In this document: positions 59,397-64,000 of the stretch, piece by piece
How positions within the stretch are numbered: the stretch's first letter is position 1
Layout of the letters: each line of letters begins with the position of its first letter
Assembly (NCBI RefSeq): GCF_021026295.1
Contig: NZ_JAJNDA010000015.1
Coordinates: 62,001-126,000 of the forward strand
DNA length: 64,000 nucleotides
Reading direction: 5' to 3'
Source: Actinomycetospora soli
Lineage (GTDB): Bacteria > Actinomycetota > Actinomycetes > Mycobacteriales > Pseudonocardiaceae
The notes under the pieces: model-generated
Seen by the model: the letters and a program-made list of their open reading frames with translations, nothing else
Told to the model about the DNA's origin: nothing
Database searches by the model: none
Translations under genes and position numbers: made by a program

Positions 59397-59827
59397 CTCG
59401 ACGGTGTCACCGACGCCGACACCTGGGACGAACGCTTCGCGTTCCGCACCTCGTTCCGGGAGACCGACGACCGCAGCCGCAGCACCATGAGCCGGGTCGA
59501 GGACGCGCGCCGCGAGGTCACGTGCTCGATACCGCCGATCAGAAGGTGACGACGTTGTCGATCACGCCGGAGAGGATCGCGACGAGCGTCGCGAGGCCCA
59601 TGAGGACGAGGACGAGGTAGACCGCCTACTGCGTCGCCTGTCCGGGCTACTCGTCCTGCGGACGGTCGGACCGCGTACCCCCAGCGGGGGAACCTGATGC
59701 CCTCGATCGGCAGATCCCGGGGGGAGAGATCGCATCGCCCCGCCATGGGACTCGTTACGTCGACAACATCCCCCGCGGGCGCCGTGCGCGCCTGTTCCCG
59801 CTCCCCGCCCTGCAGTGGAGGTCGTCC
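59397..59827. other. 431-base region of gene debris, no intact gene
   Basis: Contains a fragment reading AAELLDGVTDADTWDERFAF then RTSFRETDDRSRSTMSR (59370-59500, plus strand; family not recognised) and a minus-strand C-terminal membrane tail (YLVLVLMGLATLVAILSG, stop at 59541-59543, with a stop codon just upstream). The rest has no clear coding pattern until the next RBS GGAGG (59817). Confidence 0.5.
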
Positions 59828-60529
59828 GTGTCCCTGTCCGCGCGCATCCGCGCCCTGGCCGTCGGCGTGTTCGCCGTGGCCGTCGCCTCGCCGGCCACCG
59901 CGCTGGCGGCCCCGGCGCCCGCCGCCCCGGCCCCCGCCGCCGCCCCGGCCCCCGCGGCCGCCCCGGCCCCCGCGGCTGCTCCGGCCCCCGCGGCTGCTCA
60001 GCCGGCTGCGGCTCAGCCCGCTGCGGCTCAGCCGGCCGCGGCTCAGCCCGCTGCGGCTCAGCCGGCCGCGGCTCAGCCGGCCGCGACTCAGCCCGCTGCG
60101 GCTCAGCCGGCCGCGGCTCAGCCCGCTGCGGCTCAGCCCGCCGCTGCCCCGGCCGCTCCGGCTCCCGCCGCGCCGGAGTCGCCGATCATGAGCGTCTTCA
60201 GCTCGTTGCTCGGCGTGCCGGCCCCGGCCCAGGCCGCGCCCGCGCAGGCCGTCCCGGCCGAGGCTGCCCCGGCGGAGGCCACCCCGGCCGCCGCGGCGAC
60301 GCCCGCCCAGGAGACCGAGCCGGTCCAGCAGGCCCAGGAGGGCGGCAAGCACCGCGCGGCGGACGATGAGAAGGCCGACGAGCAGAAGGCCGACGAGCAG
60401 AAGGCCGACGAGCAGAAGGCCGACGAGCAGAAGGCCGACGAGAACCAGGGCGACCAGAACCAGGGCGACCAGGGCGAGGACGGCGGCGACCAGGCGTCCC
60501 CGCTGAGCGGGATGAACCTCGGACTCTGA
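59828..60529 (+). CDS. Secreted Ala/Pro-rich repeat protein
   Basis: 233 residues. Signal peptide with ALAVGVFAVAVASPATALAA; then APAPA repeats, ten QPAA pentapeptides (AQPAA/TQPAA, ~59990-60147), a short folded-looking patch (SPIMSVFSSLLGVPAPAQ) and a C-terminal charged tail with five KADEQ/KADEN units (60371-60445) and NQGDQ. GTG 59828 with GGAGG. No family known; probably cell-surface. Confidence 0.75.
   Translation: MSLSARIRALAVGVFAVAVASPATALAAPAPAAPAPAAAPAPAAAPAPAAAPAPAAAQPAAAQPAAAQPAAAQPAAAQPAAAQPAATQPAAAQPAAAQPAAAQPAAAPAAPAPAAPESPIMSVFSSLLGVPAPAQAAPAQAVPAEAAPAEATPAAAATPAQETEPVQQAQEGGKHRAADDEKADEQKADEQKADEQKADEQKADENQGDQNQGDQGEDGGDQASPLSGMNLGL
59990..60147 (+). repeat. 15-bp coding tandem repeat (AQPAA units)
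   Basis: About ten units GCTCAGCCGGCTGCG-type, with CCG/GCG synonymous changes and one ACT (Thr), inside the secreted protein gene. Confidence 0.85.
60371..60445 (+). repeat. 15-bp coding tandem repeat (KADEQ units)
   Basis: Four identical AAGGCCGACGAGCAG units and one ending GAAC; identical at DNA level, so recently expanded. Confidence 0.85.
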
Positions 60530-60541
60530 TCCTGCACGCAC

Positions 60542-60578
60542 CGACGCCGGCCCTCCCACCACGGGAGGGCCGGCGTCG
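60542..60578. terminator. Bidirectional hairpin terminator
   Basis: CGACGCCGGCCCTCCC (60542-60557) and its exact inverse (60563-60578) with a 5-base loop, between convergent genes. Confidence 0.75.
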
Positions 60579-60592
60579 TCGTGTCGGGCGGG

Positions 60593-61000
60593 TCAGCCGA
60601 CCTGGTTCGCCGCCCGCTCGGCGTCGCGGGCCGCGACGTCGGCGGCCGAGCAGAACCCGCGGCCGTGGCGCTTGAGGCACAGCAGCCCGAGCAGCGTCCC
60701 GGCGTCGTCCACGACGGCGAGCCGGCGCTGCGCCCGGGCGGCCATGGCCTGCCGGGTCGCCTCGAGGTCGTCGTCGGGGGCGGCGACCCGGCCGGTGAGG
60801 ACACCGACCGACCGGGCCCGGGCCGCGTCGGGAACGCCCTCGAGGTCCTCCCGCTCGACGACCGCGACGAGGACGCCCCGGTCGACGAGCAGCAGCGCGT
60901 GCACGTGCCCGTCGAGGAAGAACACGCGCGCCGCACCGACGGACACGTCGGGTCCGTGGACCTTCGGTGTCCGCAGGTGCGCGTCGGCGACGGTGCTCAT
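60593..61000 (-). CDS. CBS-domain protein
   Basis: 135 residues with two CBS motifs: VHALLLVDRGVLVAVVERED and QRRLAVVDDAGTLLGLLCL. Ends with a Cys-rich RHGRGFCSAADVAARD. Starts 1 base from the molybdopterin oxidoreductase stop, so probably co-expressed; may bind an adenine nucleotide to regulate it or a nearby transporter (inference). Confidence 0.85.
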   Translation of the reverse strand: MSTVADAHLRTPKVHGPDVSVGAARVFFLDGHVHALLLVDRGVLVAVVEREDLEGVPDAARARSVGVLTGRVAAPDDDLEATRQAMAARAQRRLAVVDDAGTLLGLLCLKRHGRGFCSAADVAARDAERAANQVG

Positions 61001-61001
61001 C

Positions 61002-63134
61002 TCAGACCGGGGTGACCTCGACGCGCGTGTCGGAGAACGTCGGTGCGTTCCCCAGGTCCGCGAAGACGAACGGGTTGACGGCGTTCACCGTGGTGCCCTC
61101 CTTCGCGTTCTTGCCCCACGATCCCATGGGACAGACGACGACGCCGGGTGCGACCTCCTCGGAGATCTTCGCGAGCGCCACGAACCGTCCCCGGTCGTTG
61201 GAGACCGCCACGTAGTTGCCCTCGTCGATGCCGCGGGCCTGCGCGTCGGCCGGGTGGATCGTCACCGTCTGCTCGCCCTGGACCCGCTTCTGCATCGCCT
61301 GGTCGCCCGCGCTGGAGTTGATGTACGCGTGCGACTTCGGTGAGAGCAGGTTCAGCGGGTACAGCTCGCTGTTCTCGCGGGGGGCGATGTAGTGCGGCAG
61401 CGGGTCGACCGGGGTGCCCGGCTGGTGGTCGTCGGAGAGCTGCCGGAACAGGTTCACGACGAAGTTGCCCATCGCCTCCAGCGCGGAGCTCCTGAACTCC
61501 GTCTTCCCGCTCGGCGTCGGGAACCCGCCCTCGGCGTGCGGGCGGTACTCGTCCGGGCCCGGCAGGTTCAGCCGCGCCCACCCGGTCTCGCGCAGCGACT
61601 CCAGCGTGATGCCCTCCATCGCGGGCGCCGACCAGTCGTAGCTCTGCTCGAGCAGCTGCTCGTCGGAGAGGGTGAAGTACTCGTCGTCGAAGCCCATCGC
61701 GGCCGCGAGCCGCCGGAACAGTTCGGTGTTGGGCACCGACTCGCCCTCCGGCTCGACGGCGGGCGTGTTCAGCGTGACGTAGAAGTGGCCCCAGCTGAAC
61801 ATGATGTCGTGCTGCTCGAGCGCCGTCGTCGCGGGCAGGAGGATGTCGGCGTAGCGCGCGGTGTCGGTCATGAAGTGGTCGCTGACCACGGTGAAGAGGT
61901 CCTCGCGCTCGAGGCCCCGCGCGATCTTCTCCTGCTCCGGCGCCACGACCATCGGATTCGAGTTGTAGACCATCAGCGCGGTCACCGGGGTGTCGAGATC
62001 CATCTCGCCGGTGAGGGCCCGCCCCAGCAGGAACTGGTTGATGACCCGGGTGCCCGGGGTGCGGAACTCGGGGTGGATGAAGGCGGGCCAGTTGACCGGG
62101 TGCGCCCACAGCGGCAGCTGCAGCAGCCCGCCGCCGACGTGGCGCCACGCCCCGACCAGCGCCGGCAGGCAGGCGATCGAGCGCACGGTCTGGCCGCCGC
62201 CCGCGTGCCGCTCGATCGCGACCCCGATGCGGATCATCGACGGGTCGGTGGTGGCGTACTCGCGGGCGAGGGTGCGGATGTCCTCGACCGGGATGCCGGT
62301 CTCCTCGGACGCCCACTCCGGGGTGTACTGCTGCACGCGCTCGGCGAGCTCGTCGAAGCCCAGCGTGTGCTCGCGGACGTAGTCCTCGTCGTGCAGCCCC
62401 TCGGCGATGATCACGTGCATCATCGCCAGGGCGAGCGCGTTGTCGGTGCCCGGGCGGATCGGGATGTGCCAGTCGGCGCGGCGGGCCGTCTTGTGCCGGA
62501 CCGGGTCGATGCAGACGACCTTCGCGCCGCGCTTCTGCGCCTCGGCGATGATCGGCCAGAGGTGCAGGTTCGTCGAGATCGTGTTCGACGCCCAGATGAT
62601 GATGTACTTCGAGTGGACGATGCTCTCGGGGTCCACGCCCGCCGTCGCGCCGACGGTGGAGGCGTAGGCGGTGCAGGCGCCGGAGTCGCAGTACGTGCGC
62701 TCGGTGATGGTGGCGCCGAGGCGGTGGAAGAACGCGTCACCGACGGACAGCCCGTTGAGGATGCCCTGGTTGCCGAGGTAGCTGACCGGCATGACCGTCT
62801 CGGCGCCGTGCTCGGCGATCTTGGCCTTGAACGTCGACGCGATCGTCTCCAGCGCCTCGTCCCAGGAGATCCGCTCGAAGCGGCCGAGGCCCTTCGGTCC
62901 GACCCGCTTCATCGGGTACAGCAGCCGGTCCGGGCTGTAGGTCTTGTCCGGGTAGTTGTTGACCTTGACGCAGAGCCCGCCGCGGGTGATCGGGTGGTCG
63001 GGGTCCCCGGCCACGTTGGTGGCGCGGCCGTCCTCGACGGTCACGAGCATCGCGCAGGTGTCCGGGCAGTCGTGCGGACAGGCGGCGCGGACGGTCGTGG
63101 TCGGCGTCAGGGTCAGGTCGTCCAGAGCGGTCAC
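61002..63134 (-). CDS. Molybdopterin (bis-MGD) oxidoreductase of DMSO-reductase family
   Basis: 710 residues. N-terminal 4Fe-4S cysteines 19, 23, 27, 55 (CPHDCPDTC ... GGLC); GNQGILNGLSVGDAF, WASNTISTNLHLWPII and a C-terminal molybdopterin-binding domain (HPADAQARGIDEGNYVAV). No Tat signal, so cytoplasmic. Substrate unclear; resembles formate/polysulfide-type or dehydrogenase enzymes. GTG 63134 with AGGAGGAG. Leads a unit with the CBS protein. Confidence 0.9.
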   Translation of the reverse strand: MTALDDLTLTPTTTVRAACPHDCPDTCAMLVTVEDGRATNVAGDPDHPITRGGLCVKVNNYPDKTYSPDRLLYPMKRVGPKGLGRFERISWDEALETIASTFKAKIAEHGAETVMPVSYLGNQGILNGLSVGDAFFHRLGATITERTYCDSGACTAYASTVGATAGVDPESIVHSKYIIIWASNTISTNLHLWPIIAEAQKRGAKVVCIDPVRHKTARRADWHIPIRPGTDNALALAMMHVIIAEGLHDEDYVREHTLGFDELAERVQQYTPEWASEETGIPVEDIRTLAREYATTDPSMIRIGVAIERHAGGGQTVRSIACLPALVGAWRHVGGGLLQLPLWAHPVNWPAFIHPEFRTPGTRVINQFLLGRALTGEMDLDTPVTALMVYNSNPMVVAPEQEKIARGLEREDLFTVVSDHFMTDTARYADILLPATTALEQHDIMFSWGHFYVTLNTPAVEPEGESVPNTELFRRLAAAMGFDDEYFTLSDEQLLEQSYDWSAPAMEGITLESLRETGWARLNLPGPDEYRPHAEGGFPTPSGKTEFRSSALEAMGNFVVNLFRQLSDDHQPGTPVDPLPHYIAPRENSELYPLNLLSPKSHAYINSSAGDQAMQKRVQGEQTVTIHPADAQARGIDEGNYVAVSNDRGRFVALAKISEEVAPGVVVCPMGSWGKNAKEGTTVNAVNPFVFADLGNAPTFSDTRVEVTPV

Positions 63135-63292
63135 GAAGCTCCTCCTGGCAGTGGTGGTGGCGGAGTCGTCATCGACTGTCTGCGATGGTGGCCCGCGACA
63201 CACCGAGCAGGCTTGTCGCTGCGTGCCACGTCTTGCGGGCTCGCGACCCCCGGCTCTAGCGTCGGACGACCACCACTGGAAGCCACCCGCCC

Positions 63293-64000
63293 ATGACACG
63301 AGCGATGCACCCCGTCGGGCCGTTCGACGAGCCCGGGGTGGGCTGTGCCGCGGAGACCACGCAGGGGCTCGGGGGCTGGAACGACATCCTGCGTGAGCAC
63401 TTCGTGTCGCTCGACGTCGACGAGACGGTGGACACCGACCGGGAGTTCGTCTCCTCGGTGCGCAGCACGCTCGTCGGGCACCTGTCCGCGGCGGTCGTCA
63501 GCTCGGTGCGTCAGAGCGCCCGCCGCACCCCGGGCCTGGTCCGCGTCGACCCGCGCACCTACCTGCAGGTCGGGATGGTGACCCGCGGCCGCGCGGTGCT
63601 CGAGCAGGACGGACGCGAGGCGGTGCTGACGCCGGGGCACTACGCCGTCTACGAGACCGACCGGCCCTTCGCCTGGCACTTCGACGGCCCGTGGACGCTG
63701 AACGTGCTCACCTGGCCCCGCGAGCTGGTGCCGCTCGGCGTCGACGTCACGCGGGCCGCCACGGCACGGACGCTCGGACGGGACCGCCTCGGCACGATCG
63801 TCGGGCACGCCCTCGCCGAGACCGCCACCGCACCGCCCGACCTCGGCGAGACCGCGGCCGGACGGCTCGCCGGTCAGCTCGCCGCCCTCCTCGGAACCGC
63901 CGTCGGCGAGTCGCTGCGCCGCGACGAGGTGCTGTCCCCGGGCAGCGCCGAGGACCTCCGGGCCCGGGTCGACGAGTACGTCGTCGACCACCTCGCCGAC
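63293..64000 (+). CDS. AraC family regulator (3' end outside window)
   Basis: 236 residues visible from ATG 63293, no stop before the edge. The AraC-binding-like N-terminal domain is seen in RRTPGLVRVDPRTYLQVGMV, GREAVLTPGHYAVYETDRPF and WPRELVPLG. The C-terminal HTH begins near LRARVDEYVVDHLAD. A -10-like TAGCGT lies at 63256. It is divergent from the molybdopterin oxidoreductase and may regulate it. Confidence 0.85.
   Translation, partial: MTRAMHPVGPFDEPGVGCAAETTQGLGGWNDILREHFVSLDVDETVDTDREFVSSVRSTLVGHLSAAVVSSVRQSARRTPGLVRVDPRTYLQVGMVTRGRAVLEQDGREAVLTPGHYAVYETDRPFAWHFDGPWTLNVLTWPRELVPLGVDVTRAATARTLGRDRLGTIVGHALAETATAPPDLGETAAGRLAGQLAALLGTAVGESLRRDEVLSPGSAEDLRARVDEYVVDHLAD

Noticed and set aside
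59990..60445. 15-bp repeats considered as a CRISPR or a transposon end
   Set aside because: Direct, contiguous, coding units in one secreted protein; no spacers or transposase.

Overview
The window is strongly GC-rich DNA with dense, short-gap genes, many GTG starts and many promoters whose -10 box lies only 6-8 bases before the start codon. Together with a mycobacterial-type topoisomerase I tail, a topA-holB neighbourhood, DUF3558, DUF5709 and DUF4236 proteins, an F420-dependent enzyme and a DUF222/HNH (13E12-like) gene, this points to a high-GC actinobacterium, most probably of the Pseudonocardiales (inference). I see no phage, plasmid or CRISPR signature.

Layout. 1-8.1 kb: end of an unknown Pro-rich protein, topA, a DUF998/TetR pair around a 16-bp inverted-repeat operator, an Excalibur nuclease lipoprotein, small proteins, and holB. 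8.1-15.8 kb: nuclease-like protein, beta-lactamase-fold lipoprotein, ArsR regulator, a helical protein overlapping a DUF3558 lipoprotein, then nitrilase/YbaK facing arylamine N-acetyltransferase/secreted SurE, and a Cds1-like cysteine desulfhydrase. 15.8-18 kb: tRNA-Thr(CGT), GH46 chitosanase lipoprotein, TPR-like protein with a Cys-rich tail. 18.0-22.5 kb: a complete four-gene oleABCD operon (head-to-head long-chain olefin synthesis through a beta-lactone), preceded by a palindromic control region. 22.5-26.8 kb: PHB-depolymerase-type esterase with a ribbon-helix-helix regulator, a VOC/AlkA-like/MarR operon, and an SDR, each with its own palindromic operators. 26.9-38 kb: two BrkB/YihY membrane proteins, a 1155-residue fused indolepyruvate ferredoxin oxidoreductase, a PucR/SDR divergent pair, DUF2461 and a DEAD-box helicase. 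38-47.3 kb: secreted low-complexity protein, MntR-like regulator, a Ser/Thr kinase with a beta-propeller facing a PEBP (Raf-kinase-inhibitor-like) gene, and a TetR-P450-deaminase operon. 47.7-54.4 kb: a sulfite-oxidase-like/FAD reductase/disulfide reductase operon, F420 enzyme, methyltransferase and serine hydrolase. 54.4-64 kb: an ERCC4-nuclease/Lsr2-domain fusion, a badly decayed glutamate-synthase-like pseudogene next to an SOS-box-bearing DUF222/HNH gene, a frameshifted DUF3224 gene, a repeat-rich secreted protein, a molybdopterin oxidoreductase with a CBS protein, and the start of an AraC regulator.

The most unexpected signal is not a gene. The 14-mer TCCCGACGACGGGT occurs nine times exactly (both strands) in 64 kb, about five of them in the small intergenic fraction, two at almost the same distance upstream of TAGCGT -10 boxes. 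The next most interesting items are the intact oleABCD operon with its operator and possible start-codon hairpin, the ERCC4-Lsr2 fusion, and the repeated palindromes that assign local regulators to their operons.
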